Part shown: positions 22,871 through 35,381 of the stretch, piece by piece
Position numbering within the stretch: position 1 is the stretch's first letter
Layout of the letters: each line of letters starts with the position of its first letter
Origin: Nicotiana tabacum
Taxonomy: Eukaryota; Streptophyta; Magnoliopsida; Solanales; Solanaceae
Assembly (NCBI RefSeq): GCF_000715075.1
Contig: NC_134084.1
Span: 103,086,411-103,150,410 of the forward strand
Direction of reading: 5' to 3'
Length of the DNA: 64,000 nt
The notes under the pieces: generated by a model
The model's database searches: none
Seen by the model: the letters and a program-made list of their open reading frames with translations, nothing else
What the model was told of the DNA's origin: nothing
Translations under genes and position numbers: made by a program

Positions 22871-25800
22871 TGTCGCGCCTCCCTTTTTCCCCCTCGCGGA
22901 GAGAGGTCCGGGTTTTGACATTTCACGGGGTGTGATAACTCCTTTCCTTTTTGGGAATTAAGTATTTGAAGAGTCGCCACCTAACGAGTTATGGTGCGTT
23001 AGGGCACCTAGAGTGATTAACTCTTGGGATTGATTTGTGTTACCAGAGATTAGGGTAAGGGCTCAAAGTAACCTCGAGGGGAAGGTGTTAGGCACCCCTC
23101 TTGGTCCATAACTGTGGGTTCCGGTCGAACTTATATTCACAAATTAGTCCATATAAATAAACATTTGAATCAAATAGGTTTCAAGTAAAGCATCTTTGGG
23201 TAACTCAAGTAATAAGATAAAGATTTTGAACAAGTCGTAAAACAAAGGTTAAAAGGAATTTTGAGAAAGGAGGAGTCCTAGGTTGGTTAGCCTATAGGAT
23301 CACCCCACATAATATCCGGTAAACACTACTCAATGAGGGACTACATGAAATTAATGTGTAGTCATCATATCCCATATCTACCCTTCTCATCCCCTTAATG
23401 GTCATGCAAAGCGAGTGTTTGGTCAGCGATCTCTATTGTGTGTTGTTACCCGTCCCTTCTTAATGATCCCGAAGGGATTTAGGACCTCTACCTATAGGTG
23501 GTTCTAGACAGATCCCTAAGGTTTTAAAGGTGAAAATTCTAAGGCGACAGGCAAAACAGTTAGGACTTTTAGCACATAAAAGGAAGCAATTAGAGGCTCA
23601 AAGTTTCCTCCTCAAACAAGGCATATAAACAGCATGACTCAAACACAATTAAGGGTTTTTATTAAACAACATCCTAAGGCAGGATATCTAGGTGAATATG
23701 CAGAAGACAAGCAATTTGCTTTTATAAACTCAGGAGTAATGACCTCAGTAGTTGCCTATTAGTTTCTTAAAACCTGTTAGGATTAGAATAACATTAAGTC
23801 ATAGAAACAGCTTCAGAATCGCAGTTTTGAAAATGCCCTACAGGCTTGCCTATACGCAAAATACTGATGACTGCATTGTATAGTAAGACAAGGCAGATTT
23901 TAAAACAGACTTTTGAAAATCCTACGGGCATGCTGTTTAATAACAGATTAAGGCAGTTTTAAAAGAATTGTTTTAGAAATATAAACTTCTTAATAAAACC
24001 AATTCAGAAGTGAGCTAAGCGTTAACCGGATTGAGTTATTTAAACTAAACTTAGGCGAGATATATAGGCAGGAATTGATATCGTTCCCTATAGGCATGAT
24101 ATCTAAGTTTAATACTGATTTTAAAGGTTGGCAGACATGGAAACATACGCAATCACTTGTTATAACACAATCTAGGTTAAATTACATCATATAGGCATGG
24201 CATCTATTTGTTAAGCCGATTTTAAGACTTGCAGACATGATTTCTATTTGGTAAAGCAATCAGATTTGAACGTAAAGTCCTATGAGCATGATTTCTACTT
24301 GGTAAAGCAATCAGATTTAAACGTAAAGTCCTATGTGCATGATTTCTACTTGGTAAAGCAATCAGATTTAAATACAAAGTCCTATGAGCATGATTTCTAC
24401 TTGGTAAAGCAATCATATTTAAGTACAAAGTCCTATGAGCATGATTTCTACCAGTATTACCCCCATAAACATGTAGCCACCCATCTCTTTCACTAGTTAC
24501 CCTAATATTTGTTTACAAGTTATTACAGACCATATAAATGAATTACATAAGTAAATAAGAAAATAAGAAGCTAGTCTACAGGGAGCCTTCAATTAGGCCC
24601 AGGTTTCCCAAAGCCTCCAATAGCCTCAAATGCCTCAATTCCATAGACAATATCATAGTCTAGGTGCATCAAAGTTTCCTAAGGATCTCAAGGATCCCGG
24701 GCAATGCTTATACCTAAACTTGATAACCAAAATTGAATAAGTGCAGTGTGGAAGGGCCAGCCTCAGTATGCCAGAGTTCATAGGGTTCTCAAGAAGATCC
24801 CAAGGCAGTACACATAATGGAGGTGGCAGAACTTATTGACTTAGGAGTAGAGTGAAAGTGCTTGACACAAGTTGAAAGGTTTTAATAAAAAAATGTATTA
24901 AGAAGGAAGTTTGTTTGAAAGTAATTTAAGAAGGAAGTTTGAAAGAGAGTGGAGTAGTCACCTTTAAGACAGATTCATACACAATCAGTAGTCACAGAAC
25001 CAAAGCAAGTTCAATAATCAAGACAAGGGTCAAGGGGTTTGGGGACACATAGAATACTTGATTGTGAACACATAATCAAGCAAAGGTCTAGGAATTGGTA
25101 TAGACATGCTCAGAAATAGCTGACCAGACATAGTCATAGAACCAGACATAAAGAACAAGCTCGCATACAAGGGTGATGGGGATTTGGGGATACATGGAGC
25201 ACATGGTGGAAAACACATTGGTGCAGACATATTCAGAAACAACACAGAGGGGTAACATACTGATCTTAAGGAAGGGGAGTACATAATAATGTAAACATCA
25301 ACTATAAGTTTCACAACAAAACCATAAATAGAAGCAAACTAGCAACAGGATGACCTAAAATAATAAAAGAACCATATTGTTGTTGGAACTTTGAATTGAA
25401 ACTCGAAATACCAGTAAAGAGGACAGTAAGCAAAGTGAAAGAGCACGAGAACACAATGGTTAGCCTTGGCTTGCAACCAACTAACTTAGAGTAGTAGCAA
25501 GTAGCACAAAAGAGAGCAGAGAATTTTAAGTATGAGAGAGAGAGTTTTTGAACCAAGAGTGTTCGTGTTGTGTTAATGAAAGACTAAGGTATTTATAGTT
25601 TGAAAGCAGGTAGAAAATAAGGTAAAAATCAAAGTCCATTAGTAATTAAGGAACTCAAAATCAGTTAGTCAGGAAATCAAGGTGAGTACTCCCCTTAAGT
25701 TAAGGGAATTAACTCAAACAGTAAGAACAAGTGATAAATAAGGAAAGAAATCAGTGTACGACTAATAAAGAGAGATTCAAATTCAGTAAGTATAGGGTAG

Positions 25801-27486
25801 ACAATTAGGGGTAAGTTCAGAAAATTCCCATTAAGGAAATGGTTCGGTAAGAATAAAGTACCGCAGTAAATAAGGTAGGAAAATAAAATTAATTTAAACA
25901 GACGAGGTAGAAATTTAGGGTTTAAAAGAAGATCTTTCAATCAAACCATAAAATAAGGAATCCAGAATCAATCAAGATGGAATTATGATTCAATACTCAA
26001 CATTTAAATAGAGTAAGAGCAACCAAACATAGCAAACAAGCAGGGTCAACAATATCGATAGAAAGAGGCAAGTCTTGAACAATCAAGATGAACATAATCA
26101 CATAGAGGTGGTATAAGTTAGGCTAAGAACTCAGTAAGAACATATTCGAAGTAAGGTAACCACAGAAACTTAACAAGAATCGAGTAGTCATGCTAACACA
26201 CAGAACCAAACAAAGAAAATCTAGAAATATTAGGGATTCTAACATAGGCGAGTTGAAAAAGCAGTAAAAATATAGAATCAGTAGAGATATTCAAAGGATA
26301 GAAGTTAAAACATAAAGATTCGATTTAAACAAAGTGTAGAAGAAGTTCCAAAAAATCCTAACTTTAGAAGAGGGTGAAAACAACTGGAAATCGATGATTC
26401 TTGTAAAAGAGATTCAAGAATAGTGTAAAACATCAAAAGAATACCCAAATCGTTTAAAAATTGTATAGATCTAGGAGTTGTAAGCAAAAAGTTAGGGTTT
26501 CAGAAGAAACCCAAGTAGAGATGAAAGAACTGTTTAGAAACTCGAAGATCGTAACAAATACAGTGTGATCTTGCTCGAAATCACACCAGAGTAACCAAGA
26601 ACAGCCCAAAAAGCAAACCCTAGATACAAGTCAGCATGGCCCAAGGCCCTTGAAGGCCTTAGAGAAGATGAGCATGGCAATAGAGGAGCCATTAGAGGTT
26701 TAGGGGTTGAAGGGTGGTCATCGGAGAGGACCGGAGAAGGAGGTCGGCGGGTGAGAGGACCTAGGGTTAGGTTGAGTGGTTAAGAGATGAGAGAATACAG
26801 AGGCGGCGAGGTTTGGAAATGAGGCTAGGGTTAGGGGTCGTTTGAATTAAAAAGGGAAAGGAATCATATGGGTCGTTGATCTTTCAGATCAACGACTGTG
26901 ATCTAATGAATTTTGGGTCAGGTAATTGTGTATAGGGTCTGGGTCGGGTATTTTAATAGGAAATTGGGCTGGGGTTGGGTTCAATTTAAGCTGTAATTGA
27001 AATGTAAATCTGGCTATAATTTAAATAGTCAATTTCCCCCTATTTAATTTATAATAAATAATAAATAATTTCTGAAAAATAATTTTATGTACAAAAATGA
27101 TTTAACATATATATTTATCATTTTAAAAATATAGGGACGAATTTTACGCATATAAAAATGTGATTATACATTAAATGGGCTAATATTGCAATTATATGCA
27201 ATTTAGCTTTAAAAATACCAAATGCAATTATAAAAATGCATAAAAAATATATTAACCATATTTTGGCATAAACATATAAAGAAATGGCTAAATCACCATA
27301 ACAATAATTTGGGAAATAATTGTTGGGGATTTTATGAATAAAAGGGAAGGAAATAAATCAATTTAAATCCTTAAAATTATGGAAAAATTTATAAAAACCT
27401 TGTGCATGCTTATATATGCATATATATGCAATTTTCAAAGTATTTATGCATATTTAAAATATATAGAGAAAAATTGGGAATCAACA
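22871..27486 (-). mobile_element. 5' LTR of element E, about 4.6 kb
   Basis: It runs on the minus strand from TGTTGATTCCC at 27486 to GGAGGCGCGACA at 22871. It has AT-rich ends, a four-copy 51-bp array near 24240, and no host gene. Short frames such as 25030-25940 are low-complexity and have no recognisable domain. The length is in the range of Ogre-type LTRs. Confidence 0.85.
24225..24455. repeat. 51-bp tandem repeat, about 4 copies
   Basis: The unit begins CATGATTTCTACTTGGTAAA and ends AAGTCCTATGAG. Because 51 is divisible by three, frames on both strands stay open and translate as 17-residue repeats; this is a by-product of the period, not evidence of coding. Confidence 0.9.
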
Positions 27487-27491
27487 TAAGG

Positions 27492-28944
27492 CATGGAAAT
27501 TAGTACGTAAAAGACATAGATGAAACATGGAATACAGAAACACATCTTTAAATCTGAATAACTTTATAAATTCTAAAATGTTTATAATATCATGCGCGTG
27601 CATACGCGCATAATATCATCAAGCCACCGAGGACATCCCATCGCACCGTCTCCGCCATTGTGGGCAACATCATCATCATATACCAGCTGATCAGGTGGTT
27701 GTGCGTATATAACGCCGTAACCGTTTCCCATATCCCATATACATATATTTACATATATACGCGTATATAATGCCATCTAGTCATGGGTCAATGCACAAGA
27801 GTGAAATGCATGAAAAATACGTAATAATCTCAATATTCCTTTCGGACTAGCGGAATGCTTTACCGAATGCGCCAACCAACCTCTGGTGTCGGGCCTACGT
27901 GTGCCAACTCCAACTAGGAAACTACAACCGCTTGGGCCTAAGCTCCTGAACCAGCAGGAATAAGAAGCACACCCGAACCCCCACAACTTTTCTAATTGCG
28001 TATTATTCTAAGACCCATGAACAGAAAATAATAATAATTTTCATGGGGAATAAAGAATATAGACGCCCCTAATAATTCTATGAATAGAGTAATTTATAGA
28101 AACTGTGTGTTTGCTCGTTTCTTCAGTATAATTTGGACCATGCCAAAAGAAAGAAGGGAGGGCCTTAACATACTTGTTCCTTGAATTAGTTGAACGAAAT
28201 GAAGCTTTCTGCTTCTGCGAAATATGAACGAAACCTATGCTTGGATTGAAACGAAATTTGTTGTTGCTCTTTGAAATTTCAATTGAAATTTTTAGCTAAG
28301 AGTTTGGACGAAAATGATTTATGTTTTCCAAGTTTTTGATTTCAAGCCAAAGAAATGAATTGAAGCTTAAGGCACTAAATGAAGCTAAAGGCAGATTGGA
28401 TAAGTTTTCACAAGTCTTTCTAAGACTTAACTTTAAGTCATTATTAAGTTATTAGCCACCTAGAATTATGACTACTTAGTCATTTTCTAGGCTTTGTGGC
28501 TTCTTGCCACGTTTGGGGAGGGAGGGGGTCTAACTGATTAATTATTTATCCACTTATTAGTTAACTGGGTAATGTCCTGTTATCCGGTAATTAATCAATG
28601 ACACGCATAATTTAAAAATTACCACAAATTACTTAAAATTTTATTTATTTTTAAAATACTACATATATACTTTATATATTATACTACCGTGGTCATATGG
28701 TACCTTGCATGGTACTAGTTCATAATTATCGGGTTTTATCACTCGGCCTGTATTTTATTCCAAATTGGTCACTTTAAACGAAACTCATTTTCTTTAATCT
28801 GTGTACCCATTTACCCTTCATAACACTTATTTATCGCTTGTTATAAATAGCGTAAGTATGTTAACGTCAAGATGATCTCATCCCCGAGTCAACGTCGGTT
28901 AACTGAAAACGAAATTTTAACGTACGAAAACGCGAGATGTAACA
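27492..28944 (-). mobile_element. Main part of the 3' LTR of element D
   Basis: It starts on the minus strand with TGTTACATCTCGCG at 28944, next to a purine tract (AAGGGGGAAGG on the minus strand, 28945-28955). It matches the element's other LTR (30316-31430) closely, including the ATATACATATATTTAC region. Together with 13066-13579 it makes an LTR of about 1.97 kb. Confidence 0.87.
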
Positions 28945-30315
28945 TCCTTCCCCCTTAGAAACGTTCGTCCTCGAATGTTCAACTCCCCGTGATCCATATA
29001 ACTATGGCAGGGCCGCCTTTGTAACAACACTACTACCAATTCTCCCTGTAGAAGCTTAATAATCTAATGCCATACCGGACCACAATTATCAATAACGACA
29101 ATGGCCTCACATGACCAACGACAATAACCAACACAAGAATTTATACACGTACCTTATGATTATGACGTCTCAGTCGGACCCTTCTCTAGAGGAGGAAATA
29201 GGTAGGGATATCTAGACTTCATATTTTTCTCAGCCTCCCAAGTTATTTCTTCCACATTGTTGTTCCTCCAAAGTACTTTCACGAAGGCTACCTCCTTATT
29301 CTGCAGCTTGCGGGTTTGTCAGTCAAAGATGGCAACAGGAATTTCCTCATATGACAAGTCCTCTATAATCTGTACATCATCCATGGGCACCACTCGGGTA
29401 GGATCTCCAATGTACTTCCGTCACATAGATACGTGAAAAAACAGATGGACAGATTCCAACTCTGAGGGTAATTCTAACTCATAAGCTACTCGGCCCACTC
29501 TCTGAATGATCCTATAAGGCCCAATATACCGTGGGCTAAGTTTGCCTTTCTTGCCAAACCTCATCACACCTTTCATAGGTGACACTTTTAAGAATACCCA
29601 GTCATCAACCCCGAACTCTAATTCTCATCGCCGCACGTCAGAATACGACTTTTGACGACTCTGAGTTGTCGATAGTCGATCCCAGATAAGCTTTACTTTT
29701 TCTAGAGCTTGTTGAACCAGGTTTGGCCCATGTAATCCAGATTCTCCAACATCAAACCACCCTATAAGCGATCTACACTTCCGTCTGTAAAGAGCCTCGT
29801 ATGGAGCCATCTGAATACTGGAATGGTAGCTATTATTATATGCGAACTCAACAAGCAGCAGATGATCATCCCAGCTACCTTTGAAGTCTATTACACAAGT
29901 TCGTAACATATCCTTTAGTGTTTGAATAGTACGATCAGCCTGTCTGTCTGTCTGGGAATGAAATGTTGTACTAAGACTTACTTGAGTCCCCAATCCTTTT
30001 TGGAAGGACCTCCAGAAGTTAGCTGTAAATTGAGCTCATCTATTCGAGATAATAGATATAGGGACACCATGCAGTCGTACTATATCCTTAATATAAAGCC
30101 TTGCATAATCCTTTGAGGAATATGTAGTTCTAACAGGTAGAAATGGGTTGACTTTGTAAGCCTATCAACAATCACCCATAATGAATCGAACTTACACTGG
30201 GTACGAGGTAAGCCTACAATGAAGTCCATATTGATTACTTCCCATTTCCAAGTCGGAATCTCCATAGCCTGCAATAATGCATCGAGTTTTTAATGCTCAA
30301 TCTTAACTTGCTGAC
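28945..30315 (-). pseudogene. Element D integrase and chromodomain
   Basis: On the minus strand the order is QQVKIEH and IPTWKWEVINMDFIVGLPR, then DSLWVIVDRLTKSTHF (integrase core start, 30274-30080). Next is the 122-codon frame 29993-29625 with MGTQVSLSTTFHSQTD, LLLVEFAYNNSYHSSIQMAP and ALYRRKCRSLIGW. Then come LKVSPMKGVMRFGKKGKLSP and a chromodomain-like EITWEAEKNMKSRYPYLF near 29330-29280. Frames are broken by shifts and stops. The function would be integration of the cDNA. The whole region before the zinc finger is deleted. Confidence 0.85.
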
Positions 30316-31430
30316 AGGTGGTGGTTTGTATATAACGCCGTAATCTTTTTCCATATCCCATATACATATATTTACGTATATATGTGTATATAACGCCATC
30401 TGGTCATGGGTCAATGCACATGAGTGAAATGCATAAAAAATACGTAATAATCTCAATATTCCTTCTGGATAAACTTTTCCAACTGCGTATTATTCTGAGA
30501 CACATGAACAGAAAATAATAATAATTTTCACAGGGAATCAAGAATATAGACACTCCTAATAATTCTATGAATAGAGTAATTTATAGAAACTGTGTGTTTG
30601 CTCGTTTCTTCAGTATAATTTGGACCATGCCAAAAGAAAGAAGAGGGGCTTAACATACCTGTTTCTTGAATTAGTTGAACGAAATGAAGTTTTGTGCTTA
30701 TGCGAAATATGAACGAAACATATGCTTGGATTGAAACGAAATTTGTTGTTGCTCTTTGAAATTTCAATTGAAATTTTTGGCTAAGAGTTTGCACGAAAAT
30801 GATTTCTATTTTCCAATTTTTTGATTTCAAGCCAAAGAAATGAATTGAAGCTTAAGGCACTAAATGAAGCTAAAGGCAGATTGGATAAGTTTTCACAAGT
30901 CTTTCTAAGACTTAACTTTAAGTCATTATTAAGTTATTCATAGGTAGCAACCTAGAATTATGATTACTTAGTCATTTTCTAGGCTTTGTGGCTTCTTGCC
31001 ACGTTTAGGGGGGATTAATTTATTAATTATTTATTTACTTATTAGTTATCTGGGTAATGTCCTGTTACCCAGTAATTAATCAATGACCCGCATAATTTAA
31101 AAATTACCACAAATTACTTAAAATTATATTTATTTTTAAAATACTTCATATATACTTTATATATTATACTACCATGGTTATATGGTACCTTGCATGGTAC
31201 TAGTTCATAATCATCGGATTTTATCGCTCTGCCCGTATTTTATTCCAAATTGGCCACTTTAAACGAAACTCGTTTTCTTTAATCCGTGTACCCCTTTCAC
31301 CCTTCATAACACTTATTTATCGCTTGTTATAAATAGCGTAAGTACGTTAACGTCAAGATGATCTCATCCCCGAGTCTACGTCGGTTAACAAAAAATAAAA
31401 TTTTAACATACGAAAATGCGAGATGTAACA
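30316..31430 (-). mobile_element. 5' LTR of element D, 3' end missing
   Basis: It is nearly identical to 27.70-28.94 kb but stops at about 30316, joined directly to integrase sequence. It also lacks about 125 bp present in the other LTR (around 27845-27985). The missing end, PBS, gag and RT appear to have been lost in one deletion. Confidence 0.83.
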
Positions 31431-32452
31431 ATTGTCGATAGGTTGACCAAGTCGGCACACTTCAGTCCGGTGGTGACTACGTACTATTCAGAGAGATTGG
31501 CCCAGATTTACATTCATGAGATTGTTCGATTGCATGGTATGCCTGTTTTGATCATATCAGATATAGGCCCTCAATTTACTTCGCATTTTTTAGGGGCAGT
31601 ACAGAGTGAGATGGGGACTCAGGTAGAGCTCAGCATAGCCTTTCATCCGTAGACCGATGGGCAGTCGGAGCGGACAGTTCAGATCTTGGAGGATATGCTC
31701 AGAGCATGTGTGATAAACTTCGGAGGGCAGTGGGATCAATTCTTTCCTTTGGCCGAGTTTGCGTATAACAAAAGTTATCAGTCCAGCATCGAGATGGCTC
31801 CATTTGAGGCTTTGTATGGTCGGCGATGACGTTCGCCCATCGGGTGGTTTGAGCCCGGTGAGGCTAAGTTATATGGTACTGATTTGGTGAGAGATGCTTT
31901 GGAAAAGGTAAAGTTGATGCTGGAGCGACTTCGCACAGCATAGTCTAGACAGAAGAGTTACGTGGAACAGAAGGCACGTGATTTATCATTTATGGTGGGC
32001 AAGAAGGTTCTCTTGAAAGTCTCGTAAGTGAAGGGAATCATGAGGTTCGGGAAGAAGGGCAAGTTGAGCCCAAGGTTCATAGATCCATTTGAAGTGTTGA
32101 GGCGAGTTGGGGAGGTTGCTTATGAGCATGATTTGCCTTCCACTCTATCGAGAGTTCATCCGGTTTTTCATGTGTCTATGCTCCGGAAGTATCATGCCAA
32201 CAGGTCGTATATGTTAGAATATAGCACGGTTCAGCTAGATGAGAGCCTGGGTTATAAGGAGGAGTTGTCATTGTTGACAGGCAGGTTTGCCAGTTGAGGT
32301 CCAAGAAGATTTCTGTAGTAAAGGTTCAGTAGAGGGGTCAACCAGTCTAGGAGGTGACTTGGGAAACTAAGGAGGACATGCAAAGCAGATATCCACACCT
32401 ATTCAGCACTCCAGGTATGATTCTTGACCCGTTCGAGGATGAACATTTGTTT
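31431..32452 (+). pseudogene. Element A integrase core and chromodomain
   Basis: It resumes the element A frame after element D: IVDRLTKSAHFSPVVTTYYS, VLIISDIGPQFTSHFLGAVQ, LAEFAYNKSYQSSIEMAPFE, then the C-terminal RFGKKGKLSPRFIDPFEVLR and VHPVFHVSMLRKYHANRSYM. A chromodomain-like end follows (VTWETKEDMQSRYPHLFS near 32355-32405). Stops occur at about 31650, 31828, 31941 and 32026. The mismatch-free join with 13060 shows that D was inserted into an otherwise continuous integrase. Confidence 0.88.
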
Positions 32453-32465
32453 AAGAGGTGGAAAA
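32453..32465 (+). other. Polypurine tract of element A
   Basis: AAGAGGTGGAAAA lies immediately before the 3' LTR start TGTAATGACCC. It is the expected plus-strand primer of the element. Confidence 0.8.
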
Positions 32466-35381
32466 TGTAATGACCCGACCAGTCGTTTTGCTTTCTAGAT
32501 CTCTGTTGTGCTTTTACTACTTTACGGCTTGCGGGAATGGTTAGTTCGGGTTTGGAAGGGTTCGAGTTGAAATCGGAATACTTAGTTCCTTAATATTGGC
32601 TTAAAATGGTTAAGTTTGACTTGAGTCAACATTTTGAGTAAACGACTTCGGAATCGAGAATTGACGGTCCCAAGAGGTTCGTATGATGATTTTGGACTTG
32701 GACGTATGTTCGGATTGGGTTTCGGATGGCCCGGGAGTGTTTTAGCGCTTAATATCGAAAGTTGGAGCATTGAAGGTTTTCAAGTTCTTTAAGTTTGGTT
32801 TGGAGCAGGTTTTGGTATTATCAAGGTCTGTTTGGAATTTCGAGCTTTGGAATAGTTCCGTATGGTGATTTAAGACTTGCACGCAAAATTTAGCATCATT
32901 CCGAGTAGTCTAAGTATGTTTCGGCGCGTTCGAAGCTAGTTGAGAAGTTTGAAGTTCATAACTTAATTCTATTTGATTTTGCGGTGCGATTCTTAGTTTT
33001 GATGTTGTTTTACACATTTCGAGAGTTCGAGCAGGTTTGTATTATATTTTTGGACTTGTTGGTGCATTTGGATGGGGTCTCGGGTGGCTCGGGAGAGTTT
33101 CAAACTGCCCGGAGCTAAGTCCAAAATGATATCACTGCTGGTTCTAGTTTCCTTCTTCGCAATCGCGAGGGAGGAGCCGCATTCGCGAAGGAGGAAATGG
33201 GGGACTGGAAATTTGTGCTACGCGTTCGTGATAGCCAGTCCACGTTCGCGAAGGTCTGGGACCTATGGCCTTTGCGTTCGCGTGAATGGACCCGCGTTAG
33301 CGTAGAGAAGGCTGGAGCTGGGTGGCACACTGTGTCTCTTCGTGTTCGTGAATGAAGCCCTCGCGTTCGCTTAGGGAAGGTCAGGAGAGTCTTCACGTTC
33401 GTGATGGTCAAAATTTTCTGGGCCTGGGATGTTGTCTTCACGATCGCGAGACCTCTTCCGCGATCGCGAAGAAGGAATACCTAGGTAGAGACTTGTTTTA
33501 GAAATGGGACTTAGGCTATTTTCTCTCATTTTTCATTTCCTTGGCCAATTTTGAAGCTTCTTGGAGATGGTTTTTTACCTAGCTATTGAAGGTAAGTAAT
33601 TCCCACCCAATGTAAGTTAAATACATAGATTATGGGTAGATTTTAACATGTAAAATGTAAAAATTATAGGAGATTGTTGAAAAACTTAGGCTTTGATAAA
33701 AATGGGATTTAACCATGAAAATGATTATGGAATTGGGTGAAAATTATATATTTGAGTTGGTGAGGTTATGGATAATATTTATCTTTGAAAATTTCTGGAA
33801 TCCGAGTACGTGGGCATGGGGGTGAATTTTAAGAATCTTCCAATTTGGGGTTGGGTAATTACTCTAATAGCTAAATTATGAACTTGTGAGTGTATATTGA
33901 TTAATTTATATAATATTTGGCTAGCTTCGGATTGTTCGGCACCAAGTTAAGACTTTAGAATGAATTCGTGGGCCAAAAAGTGAACTTTGATACGAGGTAA
34001 GTCTTTTGCCAAACCTTGTAAGAGGGAACTCATCCCATAGGTATTTTAAATTACTATTTGCTTCTAATTGTGGGGGCTACGCACGTACGAGGTGACTAGA
34101 GTCCATGCGTAGCTACTAATCATGCTTAAGTCTGGTTAGTTTTAGGACCCAAATCATGAAATTCTTGTATTGTTTTCACTCTACTTGTTAGTTTAAGTGC
34201 TTAAATTATATTGAAACTTGATAAAGGATTCGCAAAGATCGAATTTCACTTACTTCGAGATAATTTTGTATCCAACTATATAAAGGTGGGTGTGGATCTA
34301 TGAATAGGAGACATTGTACGAGGAAACCGGAGCGAAGATTGCTCCAGATAGGCTCTCCGAGCACGGTAAAAATTCGTCCCGGAGTCGCTCCCCTGACCGG
34401 CTACTTGACCGTTAATAGAAATTGTGCTTCCTTGTGTATTAGTCTTGTGATAGCTTTTAAATCGGATGTTCATAAAGTATTCTCTCTTCTTATGGAGCAG
34501 ACCGAACACCTCGGCAGTACAATAGATGCATCTATAGTTCATGACGCTCGACCCTTGGTAGTGTACAAATTATTCTGGATCGGATCGTACGACCTCAGCA
34601 TAAATCGTGCATGAATATGATTGGAGCCTGATTGCAGTTGATATTATATTTATGACTTGACAGGTAATAATTTTTTTATTGGCCCGAAATTGTTGGAGTT
34701 AGTATGTGTTAGTTGGAGATCTTTAAATTGACTGTTAGTTAAAGAATCGTTCATTCACTACTTGCTATTGTGTTATTATTATTCGCATATTCCATGCCTA
34801 TTTAGAATTTTTGTATTTTATTTGTTGGCTCATCGTAAGTGTCGATGTCGACCCATTGTCACTACTAGTTCTATGTTAGACTGGATACTTACTAGGTACA
34901 TGTTGTTTATGTACTCACACTATACTTCTACTCTAATCATGCAGGATCTAAGGCAGGTTCATCTAGTAGTCATCCATGCGCGCACCCCCGTTACCCCGAG
35001 GCATAGTGGTGAGCTGCTTTCTGGGTCCGTTCTGCAGCACCCACAGTCTCTCTTTTGTATTTATTTTTTGTCTATCTTATTTCGGACAGTAGCATAGGTG
35101 TTTTGTATATTTTACTAGTTGCTTATACACTTGTGACACCGGATCTTGATTATATGCTAGAAGACACTTTATGATTTTGGGTATTTATTTCTTGTATCTT
35201 TTTCTTTCATAGGTTCACGCTTTACTTTACTATAGTATTTCACTTCTCATTCACTTAGTAAATTAAAATCAACTACTTTGAAATTATTAAAAAGAATAAA
35301 TACATAGTTAATTCACTGTTGGCTTGCCTAGCGGCAATGTTGGGTGCCATCACGGACTATAGGAAAAATTGGACCGTGAAA
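32466..35381 (+). mobile_element. 3' LTR of element A, 2.9 kb
   Basis: It begins TGTAATGACCCGACC and ends GGACCGTGAAA, the last bases mutated from the usual GTGACA. It is collinear with the truncated 5' LTR from 33113 onward. It holds a CpG-rich dyad cluster at 33150-33475 and an extra block of about 135 bp (34262-34399) with a TATA-like CTATATAAAGG. Short arginine-rich frames are not genes. Confidence 0.87.
33150..33475. repeat. CpG-rich TTCGCGATCGCGAA-type dyad cluster in the LTR of element A
   Basis: Many copies of TTCGCG, GTTCGCG and the palindromic GCGATCGC core occur here, for example TTCCGCGATCGCGAAG near 33450. The equivalent cluster in the 5' LTR is at about 6040-6390. The surrounding LTR is AT-rich. 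The position before the conserved TTTTTCACCTAGC block suggests the U3/promoter part; that is inference. Confidence 0.65.

Larger units (their letters stand above)
13585..27486 (-). mobile_element. Element E: Tat/Ogre-like Ty3/gypsy element, 13.9 kb, TSD TAAGG
   Basis: Plus-strand borders are TGTCGTGCACCCC at 13585 and CCCAATC...AACA at 27486, flanked by TAAGG at 13580-13584 and 27487-27491. Reading on the minus strand: 5' LTR (27486-22871), PBS (22867-22850), an extra upstream ORF (about 22153-20750), gag (about 20372-18056), protease region, a fused pol remnant (16760-16140), a non-coding 3' region with hairpins and a tandem array, and a shortened 3' LTR (14726-13585). An extra ORF before gag and very long LTRs are features of the Tat/Ogre clade. 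RT palm, RNase H and most of integrase are absent, so the copy is non-autonomous. Confidence 0.87.
13066..31430 (-). mobile_element. Element D: Ty3/gypsy chromovirus inserted in the integrase of A, internally deleted
   Basis: On the minus strand the element starts TGTTACATCTCG at 31430 and ends GGGTCATGACA at 13066. Flanking 5-mers are ATTAT (13061-13065) and ATTGT (31431-31435), a TSD with one mismatch. The order on the minus strand is: 5' LTR lacking its end (31430 to about 30316), an internal part reduced to integrase plus chromodomain (about 30315-28945), purine tract, and 3' LTR (28944-13066) which is itself split by element E. Gag, protease, RT and RNase H are missing. Confidence 0.85.
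6003..35381 (+). mobile_element. Element A: Ty3/gypsy chromovirus (Tekay/Del-like), host of a nested insertion stack
   Basis: The order is truncated 5' LTR (about 6003-8162), initiator-Met-type primer-binding site (8166), gag, protease, RT, RNase H, integrase with an HHCC zinc finger, chromodomain-like C-terminus, purine tract, and 3' LTR (32466-35381). The coding part is split by a hAT derivative (11256-12075) and by element D (13066-31430). Many stop codons and at least one frameshift show it is dead. The C-terminal motif resembling VTWETKEDM and the long LTRs fit the Tekay/Del chromovirus clade. The left LTR lacks roughly its first 650 bp, so no TSD can be checked. Confidence 0.85.

Noticed and set aside
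24222..24496. 17-residue repeat protein in both strands
   Set aside because: It follows from a 51-bp tandem repeat, which is a multiple of three, inside an LTR.
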